From contig JADWQD010000014.1 in NCBI GenBank assembly GCA_016110215.1, positions 372,001-436,000 of the forward strand: a DNA stretch of 64,000 nt, read 5' to 3'. The notes under the pieces are model-generated. The model had not been told where the DNA came from. It saw only the letters and a list, made by a program, of their open reading frames with translations, and searched no databases. The number at the start of each line of letters is the position of its first letter. The stretch's first letter is position 1. Source of the DNA: Capronia americana (taxonomy: Eukaryota; Ascomycota; Eurotiomycetes; Chaetothyriales; Herpotrichiellaceae). The translations under genes were made by a program, and so were the position numbers. Below, in pieces: positions 44,482-56,571 of this stretch.

Positions 44482-45269
44482 TTAGTCCCAATCGTCGTCG
44501 TCGTCCTTGTGGTCGTCCTTGCTGTCGTCGCCCTCCTCGTCCTCCTTCTGCTTCAGCCGCACGTCACTCTCTTGAATCACCCCAACCTCCACAAGGACCC
44601 GCTCAATGTCCTTCAAATTCGTCCTCGCGCCGTTCAACGGAGCTAACGTCACAATTTGGCGCTTAATGTCTCCGTCCTTGTAGACAAGGATAGTGGGCGT
44701 ATTTCGATCAGGATAACCCTCGATACACATGTCCGCCCTAATCTCGCAGAACTTGACGTCCCCAAACTTCCTAGCCGCCTCTCTCCAAACTTCGGAAAGA
44801 ACACGAGACTCGACATTCGTGCCCGCCGAGGACGTCAAGTTGACTAGCACAAAAGCCCTGGACGACTCCTCGGTGACCTCTCGCGCATAGTCGGGTTTCT
44901 GAAGGGGATAAACCTGCCCGTAGACAGATTTCCTCTGCAAACTCGACAACTCGGCGAGGCGTTTCTGGCGGTACGTTTCGAGAAAAGCCTCGTCCTCTTC
45001 GTCCTCCAGGTCATGGAGTTCGTCGAGATCTTTGTCTTCGAGTCGGTTTTCGTGGGCGCGTTTGGCGGCCTCGAGGAGTGCTTCTTGGATTATTGGTTCA
45101 GGGTCCGGTGGTTTTTCCGGGATGATGCCGTGTTTGCGGAGGATGTCGTTCCTATAAAAGTAGTGAGGTTAAGAGCATGGAGCGACCCGGCAACGCGGGT
45201 AGAAGTGAGGACCAACCATTCTGTATCTGCACTCGGATCATCGACTGGGACATTTACCGGCATGTCCAT
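44482..45269 (-). CDS. Phosducin-like protein (Plp2 type)
   Basis: Exon 1 (45217-45269) and exon 2 (44482-45151) give 240 residues. The N-terminus MDMPVNVPVDDPSADTEWNDILRKHGIIPEKP and the acidic helix LDELHDLEDEEDEAFLETYRQKRLAEL are typical of Plp2. A thioredoxin-like domain follows (FVLVNLTSS, KFCEIRADMCIEGYPDRNTPTILVYKDGDI) without the CxxC active site. The end is an acidic run (KDDHKDDDDDWD). Plp2 proteins are essential cofactors of the CCT/TRiC chaperonin that help fold actin, tubulin and G-beta. The intron uses a GTTGGT donor, weaker than the usual GTRAGT, but no other join gives the conserved EWNDIL. It is divergent from the gamma-COP gene with 449 bp between start codons. Confidence 0.92.
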
Positions 45270-45718
45270 GTTGAAGTTCAGTGGTCGCTATCTATGAGAG
45301 AACGAGCGAGGGTTAATGAGATCGAGTTGTAGGCAACGGCCAAAAGAGTGATGATATCCTCGTAAGTGGCACGAGTGGGTGGTGTGCAAGGTCAGCCACA
45401 CTGTGGCGGGCATGTGGCTTGTCAGACATGTGGCTGCAGCACACAAATTATTGGCGGCGGGAGGAGGACACCGTCGACAACTCCAGCCCGCAGAGGTAAC
45501 AACTCTCGACGACAACACTCGATGTACCCTCGCTTTTGAACGGAGACATTCCTTCTGCTTTAAACCCCCTTCTCTTCTATTGGCGTCTTCCTGCGAGATG
45601 ATCCTGCGGTAGTCACTGCAACCTCCATCCCATCAGTCTCTCACACCAGGGGCATCCTCGTCGTCCTGAACCCTCGGCCTACTTTCAATCGAATGCTTGC
45701 GTGCCCGCACCGTCCAAG
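45270..45718. promoter_or_regulatory. Bidirectional promoter, Plp2-like and gamma-COP genes
   Basis: The 449 bp between two divergent housekeeping start codons must hold both promoters and both leaders. No TATA box is evident, as expected for constitutive genes. Confidence 0.5.
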
Positions 45719-48615
45719 ATGAGTTACGCAAAGAAGGACGAGGATGCCGACCACTCCGGCTTCAAGCTGGACCGCACTTCTGTGTTCCAAGATGGTATTG
45801 CCTTCTCCCTAGTAGCCCTCTCGGACATCATATATTGACCCAGACGTCCAGCTCGACTATTCAACTCGTCCCCCATATCGCCCCGAAAATGTCGAACACT
45901 CCTCACCAAGATCGCCGTGCTCCTCTTCACGGGCGAGAAGTTTCCTACCAACGAAGCTACAACCCTCTTCTTCGGTATCTCAAAGTTATTCCAGAACAAA
46001 GACCCTTCGTTGCGTCAGATGGTCTATCTCATTCTCAAAGAGCTGGCTCACACTGCTGAAGACGTAATCATGTCGACGAGCATTATCATGAAGGACATGA
46101 CTGTGGGCAGTGAGATTATTTACAAGGCAAACTCGATCAGGGCGCTGTGCAGGATTATCGATGCTACGACTGTGCAGGGCATTGAGCGGTTGATCAAGAC
46201 GGCTATTGTGGACAAATCCCCTGCTGTTTCTTCAGCAGCGTTGGTATCGTCATACCATTTGCTGCCCATTGCGAGGGATGTGGTCAGGCGGTGGCAGAGC
46301 GAAACCCAAGAGGCCGCCTCGTCATCGAAGTCGGGTGGTGGTTTCTTGAGCTTTGGCGGTAGCTCGCAACACTCCCTGGCCGCTGCGAATACTAATTACA
46401 TGAACCAATACCATGCGATTGGCCTGCTATATCAGATGCGATCGCACGACAGGATGGCCCTGGTGAAAATGGTCCAGCAATATGGAGCTGCGGGGGCGGT
46501 CAAGAGTCCGGCTGGTGTCATGATGTTGGTACGACTGGCTGCTAGGCTCGCCGAGGAAGACCCTGGCCTCAGAAAGCCCATGATGCAGATGCTGGACACC
46601 TGGCTACGGCATAAGAGCGAGATGGTCGTCTTCGAGGCCGCAAAGGCTATTTGCAACATGCCCGACGTGAGCGATGCGGAAGCAGCACAAGCCATTCACG
46701 CCCTCCAGTCCTTCTTAACGTCTCCCAGAGCTGTCACTAAATTCGCCGCCATTCGGATCCTCCACTCATTCGCCTCGTTCAAGCCTCAGGCGGTCCATTC
46801 AGCAAATCCCGACATCGAAGCCCTTATCTCAAACACTAATCGGTCCATCGCCACTTTTGCCATCACCACTCTTCTCAAGACCGGTAATGAAGCCAGCGTG
46901 GACAGGCTGATGAAGCAAATAGCTGGCTTCATGACGGAAATCACGGATGAGTTCAAGATCACAATTGTCGAAGCCATCCGGACACTATGCATGAAATTCC
47001 CCAGCAAACAGGCTGGCATGCTTACATTCTTGAGCGGCATCTTGAGAGACGAGGGCGGTTATGAGTTCAAGCGTGCTGTTGTGGAGAGCATGTTTGACCT
47101 GATCAAGTTCGTTCCGGGAAGCAAAGAAGAGACTCTTTCACATCTCTGCGAATTTATTGAAGATTGCGAGTTCACGAAGCTGGCGGTACGGATCTTGCAT
47201 CTCATTGGTGTCGAAGGTCCAAAGACACCTCAGCCTACGAAGTACATCCGGTATATTTACAACCGAGTTGTGCTGGAAAACGCACTAGTCCGTGCCGCCG
47301 CGGTCACCGCTCTGGCGAAATTTGGCGTGGGACAAAAAGACCCCGAAGTCAAGAAGAGCGTACAAGTTCTGCTGGAGAGGTGTCTTGACGACACTGATGA
47401 CGAAGTGCGAGACCGAGCGGCGTTGAACCTTCGGCTGATGCAAGAGGAAGACGACATCGCTGAACGCTTTATCAAGAACGACTCGATGTTCTCGCTCTCG
47501 ACTTTCGAACACAAACTCGTCATGTACGTCACCTCCAACGACAAGTCTGTCTTTGCCAAGGCGTTTGATATCAAGTCTGTGCCAGTTGTCTCTCATGAAC
47601 AAGCACTTGCAGAAGAACGCACCAAGAAACTCACCACCGCCACGCCGACGCTGAAGGCGCCAAGTACAGGTCCCACGAAACCCAAGGCCAACGGCGCTGC
47701 AGAAGGCCCGGCCGCCGGCGTAGCAGCCGCACAGAAATACACACAAACCTTCTCACGGATACCTGAGCTCGCAGCATATGGTCCTGTCCTCAAGTCCAGC
47801 AACGTGGTCGAACTCACCGAATCAGAGACCGAATACGTCGTGTCCGCTGTGAAACACGTCTTCAAGGAACACGTAGTCATCCAATATGACATCAAGAATA
47901 CCCTGGAGTCAACTGTTCTCGAGAACGTTACAGTCCTGGCCTCCCCTGCAGAAGAAGAGGAACCCACCCTCGAAGAGGAATTCATCATCCCTGCCAACGC
48001 TTTGAAAACCAACGAACCAGGGATTGTGTACGTCGCGTTCCGCAAGGCTCATGGCGAATCCTCGTTCCCAATCACCACGTTCACCAACGTCCTCAAGTTC
48101 ACGTCTAAAGAAGTCGACCCTGTTACAGGAGAAGCCGAGGAGGGAGGCTACGAAGATGAATACGAGATTGAGAATCTTGAGCTTAGCGGGGCAGATTTCG
48201 TAAGCCCAGCTTTCACGGGCAGTTTTGATCATGTCTGGGAGGGCACAGGCGCTAGTGGGGAAGAGGTGAGCGAGACGCTTGTGTTGGGCGGGGCGAGCGT
48301 TAAGGGATTGGGTGGTAAGCTTTTCCATTTTGTTCCCTGTGTTGGATGGGATGTCATGCTAACATGAGGGGTCCAGATGCCGCAGAGCAACTCACTTCCG
48401 CACTTTCCCTGCAGCCTCTCGAAGGCACAGACGTGGTCATATCGAACACGACGCACACGCTAAAATTGTACGGCAAATCCATCACGGGTGGACGTGTGGC
48501 CGCGCTGGTAAAGATGGTATACTCGGCCAAAACGGGCGTTACTGTCAAAGTTTCCGTGCGGACGGATGAGACGGGCGGGGGGCTCGCGCAAGGGATTATT
48601 GGTGTTTTGTTGTAG
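45719..48615 (+). CDS. sec21: Coatomer subunit gamma (gamma-COP)
   Basis: Exons 45719-45794, 45852-48314 and 48377-48615 give 925 residues, the family length. The acceptor of the first intron was set at the AG just before 45852 because it alone restores the conserved ARLFNSSPISPRKCRTLLTKIAVLLFTGEKF. Residues about 20-540 are the adaptin-like HEAT solenoid (SLRQMVYLILKELA, VRAAAVTALAKFG, DTDDEVRDRAALNL). A flexible Ala/Thr/Pro linker (about 590-630) leads to the appendage: the sandwich domain, then the C-terminal platform ending GGGLAQGIIGVLL. Gamma-COP is part of the COPI coat for Golgi-to-ER retrieval, binding Arf1 and cargo tails. No anomalies are seen. Confidence 0.97.
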
Positions 48616-49782
48616 CGAGACAATGGAGTTTGCGCGAGAAAACCAGAATCAGAACCAGAAGCTGACCCCGACCCGGAGGCGGAATTGGCCCCGGTGGGGT
48701 GGGAAGAGTCAGAGTGGAGAGGAAGATGGCGACCCAAGCAGCGCAAAGCCAGGAGGTATCTGTGAGATTCTGGTGACATACGAGATGCATGGCTACAACG
48801 AACTCTGTCCATTTGTCCAAGGCAGGACAAGTCCATGATAGACGCGGACTGGCTTCAGTGTCGTATCCAATTTGGAATGAGATGCATGCGAGCACGGCAT
48901 GCTACGCGATCCTATGCTTCAACGTGGCGTGGCGTGTGGTAACGGGTATCAGAAGCAATGGAAAATGCAGAGAGTTTGGTTTCTTCGTCCGTCTATATTG
49001 GTTTCTAAAATTTGAAAGCCCCGAAATCTCGAGCGGTATTGTCAAGAACCACGCGCTTGCGGTCAGAGGCGGGTTGTGCTTCACGTGGACTATTCTTGTG
49101 GGCTGCCTTATTCCCTAACCGGTCGATGGATTGATGCTTCGCGGCGAGATCTCAGGTCCGGAAGTCGGAAACGTACTGCAGAGCTTCTCTTTTCCAAGGT
49201 TGGGACAGCAGCTACATGATGTAGCTATGGTTACGCTTCCTTGGCACCGCGACCACTACGTCGACTGAAGGGTCCGTCGTCGAGGTCCCGCATAAGCTTC
49301 AGCCGGCCGGGTCGAGCTGCAATGCGCAGGAACAGGTCGCGGGCTCGCATTCTGTACCTGTATTGCACCTTGCGACCGTTGGACTGCAGAATCTGGGCTT
49401 CGAACGCAGGACTTGCTCCATCTTCCAATAATCGGTGGGGTGGGCTTGCAAGTAGCCCGTGTCGATACCCTTGCTGGCTGGTGAGGCGCTAGATTATCGG
49501 CCTCACTTTCATGTACCTGCGGGTCGATCCTATGGTTAGGCGGTGGATAACTTTTCGAGAACCCTTTGGATCATATCTGCGTGGTTGAGCTCCGCGAGGG
49601 CCGCTACCCCTACCTGGCGAGGGGTTTGCCGATGTGCAGTATATGTCGCCAAACAAACCGAAAGGTGTGCCGTGCCATCCAGGATTGGTTGACTATTTCC
49701 GCAGGAGCAGATCATGTCAAACAGGCTATGCATGCCAGCTGACGCAGTCGAATAGACGTTTCTAGCTTTCCGATACCTAACA
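48616..49782. other. Convergent 3' region of gamma-COP and SPC2 genes
   Basis: No supported gene. Minus-strand frames at 49231-49490 (ending RRSGRGAKEA) and 49536-49817 are open and could be exons of a small gene, with a CAG/GTAGGG donor near 49620. I find no join that gives a recognisable protein. Confidence 0.4.
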
Positions 49783-50615
49783 TCAAGCTTTCTTCTTTGG
49801 CCGGCTCTTCTTCGCACTCGCGGACACAGGGCTCGCCGTCTCTACCCCTGTGGCAGAAGTGGATATCGCATCGGCCTGGGTGGCTGGCATCAGCACAGGT
49901 ATTCTCTCGCTGGTCTTCTCCTTTTTGCTCAGCTCGGCCTGTGCCGTCTTCAAGACGTCGATATTGTTGTTCAGCCATTGTTGGAGCTCCTTGTGTTGGA
50001 GGTATCCGTGGCTGTTGAACCACTGTGTGAATTTGCCGGTGACTTCCTTGTCTTCCCAATTCTTGCCCGTTGAAGGAGCACTGTACGTGACCTTGAGTTT
50101 GTATTCGGGTCCGTACTTTTGCGTAGAGGAGCGGAGGGTCAGCTACAAGAGAAATACAGAGAGAGTGTCAGTCCGCCGCGCAATTCGCAGAGTGCATAGG
50201 TTGTAAGGGATGGCTGCATACCCTCTGCCCTCCTTCCCTAACGCCAGAGAAGACTATCCCCGCCTCCACGGCCCAGATCCAGTACGTCAGAAGGCCATTC
50301 AGAACGAAGTACAAGACACAAGCAGGGCCCGTGTACGCTTTAGTGGCATCCCAGCCGAGTTTCCAGTCTGCGTAGAACAAGGCTCCCGCAATGGCGACGG
50401 CCGTATAGCCTAGAGCAAGTTTGATGTTGGTAGTGTAGTGGTCTTGTTTGAAGGTATAGGGTTTCGGCAGGCTGGTGAGGTATGGGGCCAGGGCATCATC
50501 AGTTGCGTTCTTGAGGTCTGAGGATGGTCAGTGATGGAAGAGAGGGAGATGCATCTGAGCTTGATATCGTACCGTTGCTGGAGTACAGTGACACCTTTTG
50601 GGGAGGAGACGCCAT
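49783..50615 (-). CDS. spc2: Signal peptidase complex subunit 2 (SPC25 type)
   Basis: Three exons, 50573-50615, 50222-50517 and 49783-50142, give 232 residues. The N-terminus MASPPQKVSLYSSNDLKNATDDALAPYL is followed by the paired membrane helices of the family (IKLALGYTAVAIAGALFYADW and GPACVLYFVLNGLLTYWIW) forming a hairpin. A cytosolic domain follows (LTLRSSTQKYGPEYKLKVTY, EVTGKFTQWFNSHGYLQ), then a Lys-rich tail ending KKSRPKKKA. SPC2 is a non-catalytic ER membrane subunit that helps signal peptidase engage the Sec61 translocon. The C-terminal KKKA resembles, but does not exactly match, a dilysine ER-retrieval signal. Confidence 0.92.
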
Positions 50616-52016
50616 TCCTGCGGTGTCTTATGGTGGAGAGTAGGCAGAGAAAGGAAAGACGTGGTGATATTCCTGTACAATAGTATTGGACAGCGTGTGC
50701 TGAAAGACAAAATCTGGGGAAGCGGCCAAAGAGTTGGAGGGTTATGTAAGCCAACTAACACCATTGTGAAGTAGTTGTGAAGCCTATTCCCTTCACCTGG
50801 CGTTCATTCTTCTTCCATCACCTCCAGCAAAGTATATAACCTTGTTTAGCATTGTAGCGAGTTCGCTATCTACTGTGCAGTTATATACCTCCTCAGTTAC
50901 TATTTGCAACAGTGAGCGATCCTAAGTTCTATGGTCGTCGCTTGACTACCCTTACCCGCAATCACGGCTCCAAGGATATCCTGTAAGATTGTTAAGACGG
51001 AAAAGACTGGAAGAGCAGCAATCTCACGGATCTGGAAATACCACTCGGAGGAAAACTTGGAGGGAGTTTAATATCATAAAGCAGGTCATGGTGATCACCT
51101 AGGTTCGAGAGCCGAGTTATGGAGGCTTTTTAAGTTGTAGGTGTCAAGCAGCTGGTGGACCATGGTCGGATATGCCTCTGTCTGCCCTGTCCGCCCGTTC
51201 TGCTCACCTCCTTCGGCGCAACCCAAGTACCTGTGGCAGCCGTCGCCAGCCTCGAGAAAATGATGCCGTGGAGCTCGATGACGCCGGCGGGGTCGTCCAT
51301 CGACTGGTAAAATAGGATAGATGTGATATGCTGTGGAAGCATTATCTAGATAGTGATTTTGAGAGTTGGACATGGGTTGGTTTCGATAACCTGTTCCACT
51401 CACGAGCCCTTAAGCACGGTAGCACGGTGCGTTGGGCATGGTTGATTCGCCGCTGCCACTGAATCTCACCTTCAGGGATTGGAATAGAAGGGGAGTTTCT
51501 TGATTAGGAGCCATGGCCTACGCGTCAAACTGCGCTCGCTGGTGGCTACACATGCGTGACATGTTACCAGCCGGAAGGATAGGATAAGTTGAGGATCGAC
51601 ATTTTTAGCCCCAAAGGTAGATTTACTATACAGTACAGCGTGCAGTCGGACAGTTTGCGGGCATACCTTATCGAATTACAGTATCGACCACGACCGCATC
51701 CAAAGGAGGCGGACCATCCTCTACAGCTTAGTACTTAGTCGTGTTAGTGTATCTGAAGAGCGCGGTGGACGCGAAGATATTGTGTGAGTACCCACAATGG
51801 AAGGTCAGCCGAAGAAAGTCCATTTGCGGAACATCATTTCTCCGTCTTGGCAAGAGAGCTCGACTTGAACCTTGCAGCATGGAATGGTTTCCTCTGCTTC
51901 ATATGGCTTCAGCTTGCGCAAGGAAGCAAAGACCACGTCCTCTGCTTGCCTGGGAAATATGACTTGCTCAGTGCGAGTCGAAGATCGTCTTCTTTGAAAT
52001 GTCTAGGACTGCTTCA
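50616..52016. other. Intergenic, SPC2 and Zn2Cys6 promoters
   Basis: No gene is recognised in 1.4 kb. Open frames near 51095-51403 (minus) and 51741-52080 (plus) lack motifs; the latter overlaps the start of the Zn2Cys6 gene in other frames. Confidence 0.4.
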
Positions 52017-53775
52017 ATGGTTCCCGGCAGATATGCCACCACCATCGGACCTCGTGTACGAGTTCGCAGCGGATGTCTGACATGTAGGAAAAGGAAGGTT
52101 AAATGTTCAGAAGAGAGGCCCATGTGCCGTAGCGTGCGTCTGAATCCCCCTCGATCTCTCGTGGCTGGACTTGGCTGACTCCTCCTTCCAGTGTGATAGA
52201 CTCGGTCGGGTGTGCGTCTATCAGGACGACTCTTCGCCCACTCAAGTCAACAGTCCTGGGAAGAGAGAGTCAACTATCGACCATAGGGTGCCCTCCACAG
52301 AGTCAGCCGCTTTACCACAGGACGCAATGAATGTATTCGACAAGTTTCAGGTCTCCTTTGGCACTTATGATGCATGGGGTCAATCCCCTTTTGGCGTCGA
52401 TCCGGTAGGCACACTGGACGGCAGCCCCGGATTTGCGCCTTCCAACGTGGACCCTTTACTCTTAGAAAGCAGTTACGTCGATCCTGCCTTGCATATATTT
52501 GCCGACGCTGAAAGCAACAATGACCTCCAACCGATCAGTATTGCGGCGTCGAGACCTGACACCGCACCGAATGTCAGTAAATTCCCTTACTTCCTCGAGA
52601 AATTAGATCCGCCTTTCATCTCACATTTTGATCGAGACAATTGGATACGAATGAGACAATATTTGGCTGATCTTGGCGCCCGTGACTCTGTTGTTGCTTC
52701 CGCAATCATTGCTGTACAAGCGTTGTACGAAGCAGAGGAGCAAGGATGGGATACCACTAATGCCATCGCATTATATTACGCCGCCAAAGCCAGTCACGCG
52801 ACGCTACTCGAGGAGCTGCAGCCAGGTTTTGAACCGACCATCATGGCCGCATTCCTGCTGCTTTGCTTTGAGATAGTGGCCCAGCAGGAGACGGTACCTG
52901 TTACAATGAAGCCAGAAGGCGCTTTCGTGGATAAACTCGAGCACTGGACCAAGATGCGGCCCTGGCCTCCCGTGGCCTGTCGTGTCGAAACCTGGCTGAA
53001 GCTACTACATGTGAAGGCCCTGCATCTCGGAGGCAGGGGGCTGATGTGCGCCAAAGTCAGTCGACTTCTCTCCTATGATCAAGGACCGACACCTGCCCTT
53101 ATCTTCATGGACCAAGATCCTTCGCCAGTCTCGATTCTATATGATAGTCTGACGTCTCAGCTTTTCGAGTTTTACATGCAGACACAGAAGATCGGAGCCT
53201 CGCTTTGTGGTCTGAATCGCCATCATCGTTCCAGGGGCTCATTGATGGATGAGACGGAAGTCGACCAAGTGGCACAAAATATCCGAAAACAGCTCCATTC
53301 CTTAAATCAACAGAAGCCTACCGTCCTACAGCTGAGACCAGAAGAGCTCCGGTCGGTCGTCCCAGACCCATTTGCGAGCTCACTGGCGACCCTTATAGAC
53401 TTGTGTAATGCAGCCTACCACATCGAGATAGTCGACCTGGGAAGAGCCCATGGCCAGTGGCTGACCCCGACACCGGAAGCTCAAGAAGCAATGCGACAAG
53501 TCCGCCGCATTGTGGACGAGAACGTTAGACAGAACGGCGGCGCGGTCAATCCGGGGTTCATGTGGCCCATCTTCTTCTATGCTCTGGAAGCAGATGAAGA
53601 GGGCGGCAAGTGGGCAGTTGGGATGCTTCAGCAAATCAAAAGACCGACTTGTCACAGTGACTTCTTCGCCCTTTTCCTGGAAGCTGTCCTCGATCAACAG
53701 CGACAGAAAGGAGAACGAGTCGACTGTCGATACTTGTGCACCGAGAGGTTTGGCATTCCTCCATTTTTTATATGA
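52017..53775 (+). CDS. Zn2Cys6 transcription factor of the MAL-like cluster
   Basis: Exon 1 (52017-52133) and exon 2 (52192-53775) give 566 residues. The intron splits the zinc cluster. When joined, it is a perfect C-x2-C-x6-C-x6-C-x2-C-x6-C with cysteines at 20, 23, 30, 37, 40 and 47 and the basic CRKRKVKC. Without exon 1 the protein would lack DNA binding, which supports the start at 52017. The rest is a fungal-specific regulatory domain (DSVVASAIIAVQALYEAEEQGWD, ATLLEELQPGFEPTIMAAFLLLCFEI) with no membrane segment. It ends 87 bp from the stop codon of the convergent sugar permease gene and is a good candidate to control that permease and the maltase. Its sequence looks more like the general Fungal_trans_2 group than Saccharomyces MAL activators, so the target is inferred from position only. 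Confidence 0.88.
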
Positions 53776-53862
53776 GGGACAAGAACAGCATTGGCCTATT
53801 TTCAGCAATTGCTTCAGAGCTTTTGTCACCAGTGCACGATCCTGTCAACAGGAGCTCGACCG

Positions 53863-55766
53863 TCATTCCTTCTCGTACTTTTCCGCAACTGCTGCTTCGT
53901 AGATATTTACAGGCGTCGCCGCGAATTGTCTAGCGGGGGTCTTCTTCTGGAAGAGGATATCGAGCTCTGCAAAGGTACGGCCCTTAGGCTCAGGGATGCA
54001 GAAGAATGTGAAGGCAAGGCTCAGCAAACATGTGCCGCCATAGAAGAATCCGGTTTTGGCTCCCCACTACCGCCTGGTTAGCATCTTGGAACGGGTTCGT
54101 TGCGAGAGGACTTACGTTCCACGCTCCGGGATTGAGCATATACGGTGTGATCACGCCCGTGACAATGTTTAAGCAGTTGTACGATGCGCGAGCGAGGACA
54201 ATGGACTTGCTGCGCAGTCGTACAGAGGGGATCTCGGAGACCAGACTGTAGCAGACAGGCCCGACAGAGATGTCATAGAAGAAGGTGTACACCAACAGCA
54301 AGGAGCCAACAGTCCACGCAATGCCTGTCGTGGGTGGGTTGGACACTGCTCCTAGGATCCCGATGATGAAAAGCAGGATTGTCATGCAGACGAGACCGAC
54401 GAGGTAAAAGGTTCTGCGGCCGAATCGTGGGAGGAGGAACCACGCGCAGATGACGCCCACGATGCCGAGCGCATATTGACCGATGGCCATGTTGAAAGCC
54501 TGGTCTGTTGGCAGCCCCGCCTGCTTGTAGAAGTAGGTTGAGTATGTCCTACGATGATCAGCATTGGAGCGGTGCCTTGATGGAGCTTTGCTTACCGAAA
54601 GCTGGCCCCGGATAGAGTCTGGATCAGCCAGCAACCACAGGCGATGATTGTTCGACGACGGTCAATCCCTCTAAAGAGAGAGGGGTACGATGTGCCGGTG
54701 CCCAGCTCCTTCTCGTGCTCGGTTGTGTATACCATCAGGGTAAGAGCTTTGTCAAGATCAACAGCGCCGTTGTTTGATGTGAGCCGAGCAAGCGCCGCTC
54801 TCGCATCGCTGATGCGATTCCGTCTCACGAGCCACCATGGCGAATCAGGCGCAAAAGAGATACCCACGATCAATGGGATCGGCCAAATCCACTGAAGTGC
54901 GAAGGGACTGTCGATACAATCAGCAATGGATAACTCACGCAAGCTGGTCGGACCTACATTCGGTATGCCCATTCATCGTCCCGTGTCAGCACAGCACGCA
55001 GGACGCCCGATGCAAGAAGTTGTCCAAAGACCTGAGGACGATGATTAGCCTGCTCTTCCGACTCCGGCGCGCATACATACCCAGCACAGATTGACATATG
55101 TCGTGAGATAAGCCCTGAGATGTGTTGGTGTTACCTCGGCCGCGTACGCTGTTGTGAGCGTCTGGAAGACACCCCCTACACCAGTCAGCTTCGTTCGCAG
55201 CGCAAAGCCGCAGCGAGCTTACAAGGGATTCCCATCAAGACCTGACCGACCACGAGGACCTCGAGGCTAGGAGCGAAGAAAGGGATGAAGATGAGAGCAG
55301 TGATTAGAGCAAGAGCTCCCAGCATTGTTCTTTTGAATCCGAACCGCTCGGAGATATAACCATTCAACATGAGGCCGAGGATTGATCCAGCCGATGCACC
55401 GTTCGACAGGCCGGATTGCCATGGTGCAGGTATCTGGTACGTGCCATCATCGAGCTGCTTCCCGTATCGTTTTTGGAAAGGGGGCTGGGCATAAAATGAA
55501 CCCCTGCTGTAAGTCAGCCCCATTCCTAACCCTGAGTTCGTGCGCTATACTCACATCAATAGCAGGTCGTAGCCTTCCATGATGATGGCGGTTGAAAGAA
55601 GGACAGACCAGCCTATCGCTTTGGGGTAGAGCTTGATAGACTTCAACAGGCCGAGTTCGTGCTCAACTTCTGCTGCTGCTTGGGCTTCCTGGACGACGGC
55701 TTTCTGAGCACTGACGGACTCGGACTGAGCCTCGCCAGGCTGCTTGACGTCCTCGACATGGGACAT
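53863..55766 (-). CDS. MFS alpha-glucoside/maltose-type sugar permease
   Basis: Seven exons (55555-55766, 55223-55503, 55081-55175, 54958-55031, 54596-54907, 54116-54548 and 53863-54066) join in phase to give 536 residues. Features of the maltose-permease branch of the sugar porter family are present: EGYDLLLMGSFYAQPPFQKRYG at helix 1, ERFGFKRTMLGAL (loop 2-3 signature), PDSPWWLVRRNR after helix 6, RFGRRTFYLVG (loop 8-9) and PEPKGRTFAELD after helix 12. It should import maltose, sucrose or related glucosides with protons at the plasma membrane. The leader to a TATATAAGG box (minus strand, 55894-55902, about 130 bp upstream) has no upstream ATG. It shares its promoter region with the GH13 alpha-glucosidase. 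Confidence 0.93.
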
Positions 55767-56571
55767 GTTGAAGAGCTAGAAGGGAGGTCAAGTGTCGAGA
55801 CAGGGGCTGAGAGTGCTTCAAGAAGCGATGCTCCTAGCCGGTGTCTGAGGGAAGGTGTAGATTTTTGTTCCCCCCCGACGGGAGCGATAGAATCCTTATA
55901 TATGATCGGCTAGCGGTGGCAATCCAGTTCGCAACTCCCGGGTTTTCTCCTGCGGAGAATCCTGGAGATGGCACATGGACAAAAACTGGGGTGCAGCCGA
56001 ACATCTCCACCGCTTGCCAGCCTCGAAAGAGACAATGGTAGCGACATTCTCTGAAAAAGACAGTGATGACCGCCCATCGCGGACAGGTCTTCGGGCACGC
56101 CATATGGGCAACAAAAGGCTAAAGATTCCTGTATCGGCAGCGTCGCTTACGCTGACGACGGAGGATACCCGTCTGGCCAGGAACCGAGTGTCCTGGGCCT
56201 GTTCGAGTTGGTTGCCGATCGGCTGCGTCGGCGAATCCATCTTGGCGCAAGCCTTGCCGACGACCAGCAAGATGCAACCATACACCTTGTGGAGAAGGAC
56301 GCTATCCCAGGTAATCGTTCGGTGATTCTCACGCCTTTACCCATGCATTGTGGAGACGTGTGCGGCCGGTAATGTCTGTCAGAGGGCCACCACGCTGTAT
56401 TCCCGCATATGGGGGACCGCTGAAGGTGACATGTCGACCTCGAGTCTAGGCATCGCTTCAGAGCTTCTCGGACCCTATCTTATATCTAACACAGGACCGC
56501 CAAATCCTCTCTGTTCCGAGTTAGACCAGCCCCGTCTCAACGAGTTCTGTGTGTCAAACCCAGCCGCCACC
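55767..56571. promoter_or_regulatory. Divergent promoter, permease and alpha-glucosidase
   Basis: These 805 bp separate the two start codons. TATATAAGG (reverse of 55894-55902) fits the permease. TATATCT at 56481-56487 is a weaker box for the glucosidase. Several CGG triplets suit a Zn2Cys6 regulator: CGG-N4-CGG at 55907-55916, CGG-N7-CCG at 56159-56171 and CGG-N6-CGG at 56220-56231. No CGG-N8-CGG (AmyR type) was found. Confidence 0.5.
55894..55902 (-). promoter_or_regulatory. TATA box of sugar permease gene
   Basis: On the minus strand this reads TATATAAGG, about 130 bp from the permease ATG, with no intervening ATG. Confidence 0.6.

Noticed and set aside
49231..49817. Possible small minus-strand gene between gamma-COP and SPC2
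   Set aside because: Open frames and one donor site exist, but no join gives a recognisable protein and no good ATG is present.
55986..56355. CreA-type SYGGRG sites in the maltase-permease promoter
   Set aside because: Sites at 55986, 56005 (reverse), 56289 and 56350 are about the number expected by chance (about three in 805 bp), so they do not show glucose repression.
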